Below are positions 36,701 through 44,346 of a stretch of 64,000 nt of DNA, one piece after another (position 1 is the first letter of the stretch; each line of letters begins with the position of its first letter). Origin of the DNA: Bacillus sp. SM2101 (GTDB taxonomy: Bacteria > Bacillota > Bacilli > Bacillales > SM2101); contig NZ_JAEUFG010000017.1 of NCBI RefSeq assembly GCF_018588585.1, forward strand, positions 1 to 64,000, read 5' to 3'. Under the pieces are notes generated by a model. That model saw only the letters and a program-made list of their open reading frames with translations, had not been told where the DNA came from and made no database searches. Position numbers and translations under genes: made by a program.

Positions 36701-36910
36701 GCTGCTACAATTTTATGTGGAACGTTTGCAGCAATGTATCCAGCAGGTGTGCTGTCGTTAACTCAAATGGCTACTGTAGTAATCATTGGTTTAACACTCC
36801 TGACTGTCATTATGCTACCTGTTTTTATACCAGCACTTATTTCTTTGCAAACGAAAATGAATAGAAATCATTTCACCAAAACTAATAGGTCTAAAAGTTT
36901 AACAGATTAA
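33785..36910 (+). CDS. MMPL-family RND transporter with YhgE-like coiled-coil insert (YdgH-like)
   Basis: A 1041-residue membrane protein. MMPL half 1 (about 1-370) has one N-terminal segment, a periplasm-equivalent loop and five segments with the family GTDYNILLLSRF motif. A large extracellular insert (about 430-790) is full of heptad repeats with GL..I..GL and EL..ASELADGLE patterns, as in YhgE/Pip and YdgH proteins. MMPL half 2 (about 860-1020) has ALGVDYSIFLMMRF. It is predicted to export lipids or lipophilic compounds across a single membrane, with the long insert spanning the wall. AAGGAGG precedes the ATG. It lies directly downstream of a two-component system. Confidence 0.9.
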   Translation: MKTIIKFRWAMIIFWLIVSALLITTMPNLDDLVREKGQPKIPDEYSSVVSNQLLDDLKGTTTSKENIDVVAVFHEDEPLTPAQLNNIEQEIANLQNKQEELAITHIATHFKNEELLNQFVSEDGTTVMAVISVDKAGKKVSEVREELKKELNGSEVKTYLTGNEFINEDQIQNTGEGVKKTELFTVIFIILVLIVVFRSPITPIISLLIVALTYICSLSIVAHLVDAFDFPFSTTTQTFLILVLFGIGTDYNILLLSRFKEELSNNQEITEAIVTTYRTAGKTVAYSGLAVFIGFSILGFAQFSVFQSSVAVAVSVATLLVVLYTMMPFFMSVIGKFMFWPVQKQKGHGESRLWSILGKFSMARPIISIIIVVMITIPFLLLSKGELSYNSIDEVSDTYESVQGFNILAEKFSPGKALPTTVVIAADESLDSNEKLALIDDLTASLMNIEGVETVYGPTRPQGEKIAELYIEDQVGEVNEGLSTANDGLIEIADGLSGTNENFSSPKDFADLDRLIDGTEEVANNMKQLTNALQQVNNGSEIGVQGSRELANAVATLENNLTKLDTSLAGLLANYEQLQSGYGSFAYEYGNLEKQLAFIQSTTIEMQSLVTQIESAYPEVASDPNMLALNTAIDTLAVQSTALTDGLIELNNRFSSTNDVFVQANEGLEQIIAGHNQLVTASKELTQAASELADGLEIGSLGQSEILFNMEGIENGILMINDGQQQLKNELEELSSGMNELEKGLSKSSEGLNEISVGLHDATNYLDKVTQSEGTSSFFVPEELLEGDYQDVLNTYMSDERSTFKLTVELSVDPYSTEAISVINQLNSVIESELVSSNIMGTTYAIGGISSINNDLNMMANDDFSRTIILMLVGIFVVLVLIMRAFWIPIFIIASLILSYYTALSMTDLLFVHVFGYSGLSWTIPFFSFIMIIALGVDYSIFLMMRFKENIELSTIEALVIAKKQMGKVVISAATILCGTFAAMYPAGVLSLTQMATVVIIGLTLLTVIMLPVFIPALISLQTKMNRNHFTKTNRSKSLTD

Positions 36911-36991
36911 TAACTATTTACATGACATTTTTGTGAAAATACAATTAGGTTAAATAAGTAACTAGAATCATACATTTAACGAAGATGCAAG

Positions 36992-37046
36992 AGGACATTC
37001 ATCCTTTTAAAGAATACTGCAATTCATTAAAAGGATAGAATGTCCT
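36992..37046. terminator. Bidirectional terminator between convergent genes
   Basis: AGGACATTC-ATCCTTTTAA pairs with TTAAAAGGAT-GAATGTCCT around about 17 bases. It separates the MMPL gene from the S41 protease gene. Confidence 0.85.
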
Positions 37047-37099
37047 TATACTTAACGACATATAGGTTAGTTATAAAAAAGTTAGATAGCTATTAATCT

Positions 37100-37987
37100 T
37101 CATTCACTTTGTTGTAAATGTGCTATAGCTTTGTCTAAGGCATCTTCAGGAGCACATTTGATATTTGGAATGACACCTTCGCCCTCCCAGTTAGAACCGG
37201 TTATTTCAACAATAGGTTCCCCAGTTGAAATAGATAGTCTTATTCCATCAGTTAATGGATAATACGTATTTCTATTTGCAGCTCCTGCTGAAGGTTCACC
37301 TACAATAATTGCTTTCTCATGAGCTAGGAGTACATAAGTAAAGTACTCAGCTGCTGATCCAGTTTTACAGTTAATTAATATGTAAAGTGGATGATTTAGT
37401 TTGCGTTTGCCAACAACAAAAGGATGGGTGAAAGTTTGGAAATCTTTTATATTCATATCATGAGTAGTAGATAGTAGTATAGGTTCATCATCAAAAAAGT
37501 AGCTAAGTATGTATTCTCCTAGCTCTCCATATCCCCCACGATTGTGACGTAAATCAATAATTGTTGCATCCGTATTTTCTAACATTTTCATCGCTGCAAT
37601 GGCTGTATCTATACCTCTATCAGGATTCATAAACTGTGTTATTTTCATGTAACCGATATTATTTGGCATAACCTTTACTTCGGTAAACCCAAAGTTGTTT
37701 GTTCTTTCTGATTCCAGTTCTTTTTTTAGCCAATCCTCCTCTAGAAAGTTACCATCTTCTTGATCAGTGAATAAATCAATGTATAAATGCTTGTCTCCAC
37801 TAAGCTGCATCAACATCTCTGTTACAAATGTAGCAAATTCGCTTAGGGATTTAATATTTTTAAAATCGTCAGAATTCTTTTCCCGTAAGCCACTTAGTAA
37901 TTTTTCTTTTTTAGATGCAACAACGTAATGCTGCTCTAACAGTTCTATCACTTTTGAAAAGTGATTAAATAAAATTTCTTTGTCCAT
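37100..37987 (-). CDS. S41-family (IRBP-like) peptidase homologue
   Basis: A 295-residue cytoplasmic protein (no signal peptide) with a helical N-terminal domain (IRBP/C-terminal-processing-like) and an S41 core: GYMKITQFM, TDATIIDLRHNRGG and the nucleophile region CKTGSAAEYFTYVLL with Ser in GSAAE, then VGEPSAGAAN. The lysine that follows in CtpA-type proteases is absent at GEPSAG, as in the IRBP-like subgroup, so peptidase activity is uncertain. There is no PDZ domain. Monocistronic, convergent with the MMPL gene. Confidence 0.82.
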   Translation of the reverse strand: MDKEILFNHFSKVIELLEQHYVVASKKEKLLSGLREKNSDDFKNIKSLSEFATFVTEMLMQLSGDKHLYIDLFTDQEDGNFLEEDWLKKELESERTNNFGFTEVKVMPNNIGYMKITQFMNPDRGIDTAIAAMKMLENTDATIIDLRHNRGGYGELGEYILSYFFDDEPILLSTTHDMNIKDFQTFTHPFVVGKRKLNHPLYILINCKTGSAAEYFTYVLLAHEKAIIVGEPSAGAANRNTYYPLTDGIRLSISTGEPIVEITGSNWEGEGVIPNIKCAPEDALDKAIAHLQQSE

Positions 37988-38187
37988 CGAATAACCTCCA
38001 TCTTTTATGATTGTTTTCGCATGTGTGCCAAGTTGAACAAGGCTTTACTTTTGATTTTAACATCAACATATCATAAAAAACTAATTATTTACAAAATTAT
38101 AAATAAAGAGAAAGTTATTTTGTTATGATAAACTTATTTATATAAATTACAAAATATTCCTGTTGTTTAGTAAAGGGGGTATACACA

Positions 38188-38670
38188 ATTAAAAAGCTAG
38201 TACTTTTTTTATGCTGTTTTTTACTAGTTGCTTGTAACCAATTCAAAGAGCCAAGCTTTCATATTAGAGTGAACGTAGCAAATTTAACTGAAGAAGAATA
38301 TCAATATGTAGGAACAGGAGATTTAGTCAATCCAACAATAAATGATTTTAGAAAATTGATATTTCACTTTGAAATAGACTCTAAGCATAACGTTATAGAC
38401 TTAAATATTGATACCCCAGAATATGGAGAATGGAAAAATGCAATTAATGCTATTGACGAGCAGAGGTATTGGTACGGTAAAGGTAGTTCTCAAACTAACG
38501 CAACCTATAAATATGATTTTGTCTTTTATGCGAAGGGCTTAACAGAGAATGATATTACAAAAGCTTTTGATGAAATGATCATTTCAGTTACTTGGAAGAA
38601 GGATCATGGAGTTGAACAAATAAGAGAATTTTTCATTAGTAACCTAATAGTGTTTGATGGTGAAAGCTAA
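38188..38670 (+). CDS. Lipoprotein of unknown function, apparent ATT start codon
   Basis: The frame contains a clear lipoprotein signal peptide (KKLVLFLCCFLLVAC, lipobox Cys16) followed by a 144-residue mature part. No ATG, GTG or TTG precedes the signal back to the in-frame stop. ATT at 38188 sits 8 bases after GGGGG and immediately before the Lys-Lys of the signal, exactly where a start belongs. The first canonical codon, GTG at 38269, would delete the signal. Either translation starts at ATT, as known for infC, or an ATG/TTG mutated. The mature domain is not recognised; it is hydrophilic, with aromatic-rich beta-like segments. Confidence 0.6.
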   Translation: MKKLVLFLCCFLLVACNQFKEPSFHIRVNVANLTEEEYQYVGTGDLVNPTINDFRKLIFHFEIDSKHNVIDLNIDTPEYGEWKNAINAIDEQRYWYGKGSSQTNATYKYDFVFYAKGLTENDITKAFDEMIISVTWKKDHGVEQIREFFISNLIVFDGES

Positions 38671-38738
38671 GCTAGTAAAAGCTGGTTACTATAGAAATAC
38701 AGCTTGAACTAGAGTCTTCAGGATAGGAGGAACTTAAA

Positions 38739-39183
38739 TTGAAAATCATTGAAAATAAAAACGGTTTACAGTTTCTTGATTTTATTAATTGCAACGAAGA
38801 TGAAGAAATATGAACCGCGTAGCGGTTCTTTTGCGGTAATCATATGTGGAGAGCGTATTCTTTTATGCTATAACGTATGGAGAAATCAATGGGAGATACC
38901 AGCAGGTAGAAGAGAAGAAGGTGAAACCCCGAAGCAGTGTGCTATAAGAGAGTTGTTTGAGGAAACAGGACAAGAAGTAAATGATTTATCATTTAAAGGT
39001 TTACTTAAGGTGAAAAATAAACATAGTGGTGAAGTAAAGTATAATCCTGTTTATTACTCAACAGTAGATAAATTGCAACCTTTCAGAGATAACGATGAAA
39101 CTTCAGAAATTATGCTATGGAATTATAAGGATAATATTAGGAATGTTGATCTCGTAGATATACAAATTCTAGATTTTATCTAA
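38739..39183 (+). pseudogene. NUDIX hydrolase gene with a +1 frameshift
   Basis: TTG at 38739, 8 bases after GGAGG, opens MKIIENKNGLQFLDFINCNE DEE-type sequence, then hits TGA at 38811. The next frame continues KYEPRSGSFAVI and a complete NUDIX domain: the box reads GRREEGETPKQCAIRELFEE TGQE with all catalytic Glu present. A single inserted base near 38803-38808 (GATGAAGAAATATG) explains the break. An internal ATG at 38800 could restart the domain but has no SD. It is most likely an inactivated or start-shortened gene, unless it is a sequencing error. Family members hydrolyse nucleoside-diphosphate-linked compounds. Confidence 0.72.
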
Positions 39184-39192
39184 TTTTTTTGC

Positions 39193-39350
39193 ATATACGT
39201 TGCTGCTATTTACTTAATTGACAATCCCCATGATGATGTTTTACTAAGCAACAATAAATGCGAAAACACCTTCAACTAATAGGAGTGTTATGTCATTTCG
39301 TATCGTATCGTAAAAATAAGAAAAGGTGTAACGATTATTAGTTGTAGACG
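39193..39350 (-). repeat. MITE-like dispersed element, rearranged copy
   Basis: GCAACAATAAATGCGAAAACACC (39251-39273) is the family's right end, and AGAAAAGGTGTAACGATTATTAGTTG after 39325 is its internal segment, out of usual order. The rest of the 330-bp gap is featureless. Confidence 0.4.
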
Positions 39351-39513
39351 TCTAATATTTCATAGTACATACACGAAGTAGGATATTTCCATTCTAAAAA
39401 GATATTATTTTAGTAAATTATGGGTAGAAAACAATAAATAACAATGCTAAAATCATAATTAAAAATACAAAAATTCCCTTTGTAGGTGCCATGAATTTGG
39501 GAGGAATTTAGGG

Positions 39514-41400
39514 ATGAATAAATCATCATTGTTAAAGATGTCATTCGTATTCGCCGCCACAACTTTATTATGGCTGAAGACATATATTGTCTATAAAACT
39601 AGCTTTGATTTAAAGGTTGAATCTTGGAAGCAAGAATTTATCCTATTTATAAATCCGCTAAGCTTTTTACTTATTATTTTTGGAATTGCACTGTTTATTA
39701 ATATCAAGAAACGTAATCGTTATTTAATTGTTACAAGCTTCATAGTTTCATTCGTGTTGTATGCAAATGTGTTGTATTATAGGGAATTTTCAGATTTTAT
39801 TACAATGCCATTACTTTTCCAAACTAGCAATATAAAGGATCTACATAATAGTATTTTTGAGCTATTGCATGTGACTGATATTTTTATGTTTGTCGATGTG
39901 CTTGTGTTATATTGCATTATGCGTCACAGGAATAAGGGATCTAATGAAATCATTTATACGAAGAAAGATAAACGAGCCTATTTCATATTAGTTACAAGCA
40001 TTGCTTTAGTTAATTTAGTACTTGCGGAAACGGAAAGACCGCAGCTGTTAACGCGTACATTTGACAGAGAAATAATAGTGAAGAACATCGGGTCATACAA
40101 TTACCACATTTACGATCTTTTGTTAACATCTAAAACAAAAGCACAAAGAGCATTTGCAGATAGTAGTGAGTTTGTTGAAATAGAAAATTATATAAAAGCA
40201 AATTACAAAGAACCAAATCAAGACTTTTTTGATATCGCAAAAGGTCGTAATGTGATTATCGTTTCAATGGAATCTTTGCAAAATTTTGTGATAAATGAAA
40301 CAATTAATGGGGAAGAAATTACGCCTTTTTTAAATGAATTTGTGAAAGAAAGCTATTATTTTGATAATTTTTATCATCAAACGGGTCAGGGAAAAACTTC
40401 TGATAGTGAGTTTTTAGTTGAGAATTCATTATACCCTTTAGGTAGGGGGGCAGTATTTTTTACTCATTCAGAAAATGAATATCGTGCGACACCAGAAATC
40501 TTGAAAGAAGAAAATTATTATTCAGCGGTATTCCATGCGAATAAAAAAAGCTTTTGGAATAGAGATGTAATGTACCCTAACCTAGGCTATGATCGTTATT
40601 TCTCATTAATTGATTTTGATGTTAATGAGAACAATTCAATTGGTTGGGGGTTAAAGGATGCAGAGTTCTTTTCCCAATCTGTAGATATATTAAAGACACT
40701 ACCGCAGCCGTTTTATACAAAGTTTATTACGTTAACAAATCATTTTCCGTTTGTACTTGAAGAAGAGGATAAGATGGTAGATGAGTTTACGTCTAATAGC
40801 CGGACAGTTAATCGATATTTTCCAACTGTGCGATATATGGATGAGGCTCTTAAAGATTTCGTTGAATTACTAAAGCAAGAAGGCATATATGAAAATTCGA
40901 TTCTCGTATTCTATGGCGATCACTATGGAATTTCCGAAAATCATAAAAAAGCTATGGGAGAGTTTTTAGGAAAAGAAATGACACCATTTGATGTAGTGAA
41001 TTTACAAAAAGTCCCTTTAATAATTCATATACCGGGAATTACAGATGAAAATCCACTTGTAGTTTCGAAAGTATCAGGACAAATAGATGTGAAGCCGACA
41101 CTTTTGCACTTATTGGGGATTGAAACAAAAAATGACGTTCATTTTGGTGCTGATATCTTCTCGACAAAAAAGAGTGACCTTACTGTCTTGAGAGATGGAA
41201 GCTTTATAACGGAGGATTATATATATACAAAATCTATATGTTTTGACAAACGTACTGGAGCAAAAACGACTAGTTCTAGCTGTGAACCATATGAAGAAAA
41301 AGTAAAACATGAGCTAGAATACTCAGATAACATTGTTTATGGAGACTTATTAAGGTTCTATGATGGGACATCATATAATGAGGCTTTAACTGGTCAATGA
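39514..41400 (+). CDS. Lipoteichoic acid synthase-type sulfatase (LtaS family)
   Basis: A 628-residue protein with five N-terminal membrane segments (to about residue 180), a linker and an extracellular sulfatase-fold domain. Family active-site residues are visible: metal ligand Glu253 in VSMESLQ, nucleophile Thr295 in [11 protein letters not shown], and Asp469-His470 in FYGDHYG. LtaS-type enzymes transfer glycerol phosphate from phosphatidylglycerol to build or prime lipoteichoic acid outside the membrane. Bacilli carry several paralogues (LtaS, YfnI, YqgS, YvgJ), and I cannot decide which this is. GGGAGG precedes the ATG by about 9 bases; the gene is monocistronic. Confidence 0.9.
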   Translation: MNKSSLLKMSFVFAATTLLWLKTYIVYKTSFDLKVESWKQEFILFINPLSFLLIIFGIALFINIKKRNRYLIVTSFIVSFVLYANVLYYREFSDFITMPLLFQTSNIKDLHNSIFELLHVTDIFMFVDVLVLYCIMRHRNKGSNEIIYTKKDKRAYFILVTSIALVNLVLAETERPQLLTRTFDREIIVKNIGSYNYHIYDLLLTSKTKAQRAFADSSEFVEIENYIKANYKEPNQDFFDIAKGRNVIIVSMESLQNFVINETINGEEITPFLNEFVKESYYFDNFYHQTGQGKTSDSEFLVENSLYPLGRGAVFFTHSENEYRATPEILKEENYYSAVFHANKKSFWNRDVMYPNLGYDRYFSLIDFDVNENNSIGWGLKDAEFFSQSVDILKTLPQPFYTKFITLTNHFPFVLEEEDKMVDEFTSNSRTVNRYFPTVRYMDEALKDFVELLKQEGIYENSILVFYGDHYGISENHKKAMGEFLGKEMTPFDVVNLQKVPLIIHIPGITDENPLVVSKVSGQIDVKPTLLHLLGIETKNDVHFGADIFSTKKSDLTVLRDGSFITEDYIYTKSICFDKRTGAKTTSSSCEPYEEKVKHELEYSDNIVYGDLLRFYDGTSYNEALTGQ

Positions 41401-41487
41401 TGAAGCTTCTAGAAAAGTTAAGGTATTTGATCAAAGCTTTCAATATGACACCTAGTAAGTAGTAGGTAGCACAAAGAATTTAACTAT

Positions 41488-41537
41488 AAATAAGTCATGC
41501 ATATTAGCTAAAAGCTACATGCATGACTTATTTATTT
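41488..41537 (+). terminator. Terminator of the LtaS-type gene
   Basis: AAATAAGTCATGCAT pairs with ATGCATGACTTATTT, followed by ATTTTGG. Confidence 0.8.
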
Positions 41538-41553
41538 TGGTTGTTTTTGTATT

Positions 41554-41690
41554 AGCCGCTTTTTGTAAAAGTTACTATGATGAGGTTTGAACCTTACCAC
41601 AAAAGGATTATAAAAAAAAGGTGACCAGATTTAGTTGTATACGTGTAGATATCTTAGTAAGACTCCGTAAACTAAAGTATCTTTTCTTCG
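41554..41690 (-). repeat. MITE-like dispersed element, degenerate copy
   Basis: GCCGCTTTTTGTAAAAGTTACTATGATG at the left, GGTGACCAGATTTAGTTG in the middle and TTAGTAAGACTCCGTAAAC near the right follow copy D in order. The right boundary is unclear. Confidence 0.45.
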
Positions 41691-41796
41691 AAAAACAATA
41701 ACATTACCACTAAATTTCATTTTGTTATTCATTAAGAGACTTGTTGTTAATACCTATGCTAAAGCTACTCTTTTTAACTGAAAGATATATGGGTGT

Positions 41797-42723
41797 TTAG
41801 TCATGAATGACAGTTGATTTCTGCGTCATTTGTTTAGGTATATTTATGCCCTTTATATTTGCTCCGACAACACCTATGATAATCATAATAGTGCCAATCA
41901 AGTGATAAGTGTAAAATGTTTCATGCAGAATGAAAACACCTGCAAGTATACTTACAATTGTTGAAAGGTTCATAAATACAACAGATTGTGAAGCTTTCAT
42001 TCTAGATACCATGTAATTGCTTAAGAAAGATGTAACTACAGAAGATAAAATCGCTAAGTATAACATCGGTAAAATAAAATTGGCTTTTAATAAGACTGTA
42101 AAATCAGCTTTTTCAGGTGAGACAAAAAGTACTAAATTAAACATGATCATGCCCATGCCCATCATTGCATACGTTAATTCAATTGGTGAAAATTGTTTAG
42201 AAAACTTTCTTGCCAATACAGTATAAAAAGCCATTGATACAACAGATAAAAAGATGAGTATAATACCAAGCATATTTGCTTCACCGTCAACGCCTTTCAT
42301 AACAGTAATGTAACTTACACCACCCACGGAAAGCAGAATAGAAGCTTTCTGTATTGTTGTCGTGCTCTCTTTTAACAAGATAGTTGCGAATAACATGACA
42401 AAAATGGGGACTAAGGCTGTAATAATACCAGCTTCACTGGAAGAAGCATATTTCATTCCATAAGTTTGAAATGAAAAAGAAAGTACAGGTTGAACGATTG
42501 AGAATAATATAAGTGGGAGTACGGGTTTATGTCGAAAATCTACGCGTATTACTTTTAATAAAATAAATGCTGTCATGACAATAAATGCAATAGTAAAACG
42601 GTAGGATAATATAGCTAAAGGTGAAGTTTCACTTACAATATTTTTTAAAAATAAAAAGCTGAAACCGACTATGCCAGCACTTAATATACCTGCCACTATA
42701 GGTAATAGATTATATTGTTTCAT
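41797..42723 (-). CDS. DMT-family transporter (EamA)
   Basis: A 308-residue protein with ten hydrophobic segments in two EamA repeats; the first repeat contains SPLAILSYRFTIAF and the second SPIELTYAMMGMGMI. EamA proteins export amino acids or other metabolites or import unknown solutes. TAGGAGG precedes the ATG. It is monocistronic and divergent from the two-component system, with 836 bp between them that holds two repeat copies. Confidence 0.85.
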   Translation of the reverse strand: MKQYNLLPIVAGILSAGIVGFSFLFLKNIVSETSPLAILSYRFTIAFIVMTAFILLKVIRVDFRHKPVLPLILFSIVQPVLSFSFQTYGMKYASSSEAGIITALVPIFVMLFATILLKESTTTIQKASILLSVGGVSYITVMKGVDGEANMLGIILIFLSVVSMAFYTVLARKFSKQFSPIELTYAMMGMGMIMFNLVLFVSPEKADFTVLLKANFILPMLYLAILSSVVTSFLSNYMVSRMKASQSVVFMNLSTIVSILAGVFILHETFYTYHLIGTIMIIIGVVGANIKGINIPKQMTQKSTVIHD

Positions 42724-42886
42724 CTTTCATTCCTCCTAGTTGCTATCTCTTATGTATAGCATACTTAAAGGGAGCTTATCGTACATCAATGAATAGGATG
42801 AACATGGTCTACTACTTTAGCCTGAGGTACTCATCTAGTTGATATTTACATAAAAACTACCGTTGCGACTGATCTTCATATGCTTA

Positions 42887-43025
42887 CGTTTTTTCGAGCT
42901 TTGTGCCATCCTTCCTTAAATTAGTATTTTTATCTAGATGTTGTTGTTTTTAAATGAAAAGATGCCAAGAATACTAGCTGTTTACGTGTTTATTCTTAGT
43001 ACGATAAACACGTAAACAGCTTTTA
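42887..43025 (-). repeat. MITE-like element copy ending in an 18-bp perfect hairpin
   Basis: AAAAGATGCC internal motif at about 42957, then AGCTGTTTACGTGTTTAT (42976-42993) exactly complementary to ATAAACACGTAAACAGCT (43004-43021), followed by TTTTACTT. The right end matches the family end; the left end is eroded. The hairpin may act as a terminator. Confidence 0.5.
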
Positions 43026-43182
43026 CTTATGTGTTATTATCTTGACATCATTAGTTAATGTTTAAGGTTACTTATTCTGAACTAAGCTAAAAAAGGTAAT
43101 AAAACATATAACACTACAAATAATATATTGATATAATTAATATGAAATACCATTTTATAACATTATATTTTCTTATATTACA

Positions 43183-43350
43183 AACACCTTTAGCAATTTC
43201 TTTGTTGCTTTTTTATTTTAATTTGAGTTATTGATGTGTATATATAAATGATTTTTACAGTCATTAAAAAAGAAAAGGTGTCCCGAACGATAGTTGTTTT
43301 CATGTTTAGCTGTTATTACGATAAACAACAATGACTGCGAAAACAGTGCT
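43183..43350 (-). repeat. MITE-like element copy, 168 bp
   Basis: Segments AATTTGAGTTATTGATGTGTAT, TTTTTACAG, AGAAAAGGTGTCCCGAACGA and ACGATAAACAACAATGACTG then CGAAAACAG align in order with one unit of the 16481-17085 array and with copy D. The remaining DNA in 42724-43559 is AT-rich promoter sequence. Confidence 0.6.
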
Positions 43351-43559
43351 ATGTTAAAGAGTTAAACACAAATTTAGTAAGCATTGCAGAATATTATGGT
43401 GTATTCCTATAGAAGTTATAAAACAAAGCTTATGAAAGAACATTTACAAAGCTTAAGGTGATTGTATACTTTCCTTAAGAAATTCTTCATATTTTTCTAA
43501 TCCAAATGTTAAGAAATGACAAGTATAATAATGAGCAAATGAGTAGGAGATGAGGTGTA

Positions 43560-44255
43560 ATGATGAACGAATATACAATTCTAGTTACCGATGACGACAA
43601 AGAGATAAGAGATGGCATTGAGATTTACCTTAGTAATGAGGGATATAAGGTCATAAAAGCAGCAAATGGAATTGAAACACTCCAACAGCTTGAAAATAAT
43701 GAAGTGCATTTAATTATAATGGACATCATGATGCCACAGATGGATGGAATTGCGGCAACATTTAAAATACGAGATAAGTACAATATTCCTATCATTATGC
43801 TCAGTGCAAAAGCTGAGGATACAGATAAAATTCATGGACTTTCAGTAGGAGCTGACGACTATATTACGAAGCCATTTCATCCGATGGAGCTCATTGCGCG
43901 TGTAAAATCACAAATGCGCAGGTATGTACAGCTAGGCACATATCATGAGCAACAAACAATCACTGAAGTAAATGGCTTAGTTCTTGATCAGGAAGCAAAG
44001 GAAGTGAAGCTAGACGGCAACTCAATTAAGCTTACACCGATTGAGTATAAGATCACAGAGCTATTATTACTGAATGCAGGGCGTGTGTTTTCCATTAATG
44101 AAATTTATGAACGAGTATGGAATGAGCCAGCATATAACGCCGAGAATATCGTAGCAGTGCATATTCGAAAAATACGAGAAAAAATAGAAGAAAATCCAAA
44201 AAATCCTCGTTATGTTAAGGTTGTTTGGGGGATTGGTTATAAGATTGAGAAGTAA
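43560..44255 (+). CDS. VanR/OmpR-family response regulator
   Basis: A 231-residue response regulator: acidic residues Asp11-13, phospho-acceptor Asp55 (MDIMMPQMDG), Ser in MLSAKA, Lys in DYITKPF, and an OmpR winged helix (about 130-231) with LTPIEYKITELLLLN and VAVHIRKIREKIEENP. Two adjacent ATGs (43560, 43563) follow GAGGTG; either may serve. It forms a two-gene system with the kinase 91 bp downstream. The VanR-like sequence does not by itself imply glycopeptide resistance; no van-type targets are nearby. Confidence 0.92.
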   Translation: MMNEYTILVTDDDKEIRDGIEIYLSNEGYKVIKAANGIETLQQLENNEVHLIIMDIMMPQMDGIAATFKIRDKYNIPIIMLSAKAEDTDKIHGLSVGADDYITKPFHPMELIARVKSQMRRYVQLGTYHEQQTITEVNGLVLDQEAKEVKLDGNSIKLTPIEYKITELLLLNAGRVFSINEIYERVWNEPAYNAENIVAVHIRKIREKIEENPKNPRYVKVVWGIGYKIEK

Positions 44256-44346
44256 CCTTCTTTAAAGAAAGTTCGCAAACATATAGATAAACAACGTTTT
44301 AATGGATTTTTTATAGCTTAGTGAGTGTAAGAAGGGGGTTTGTAAA

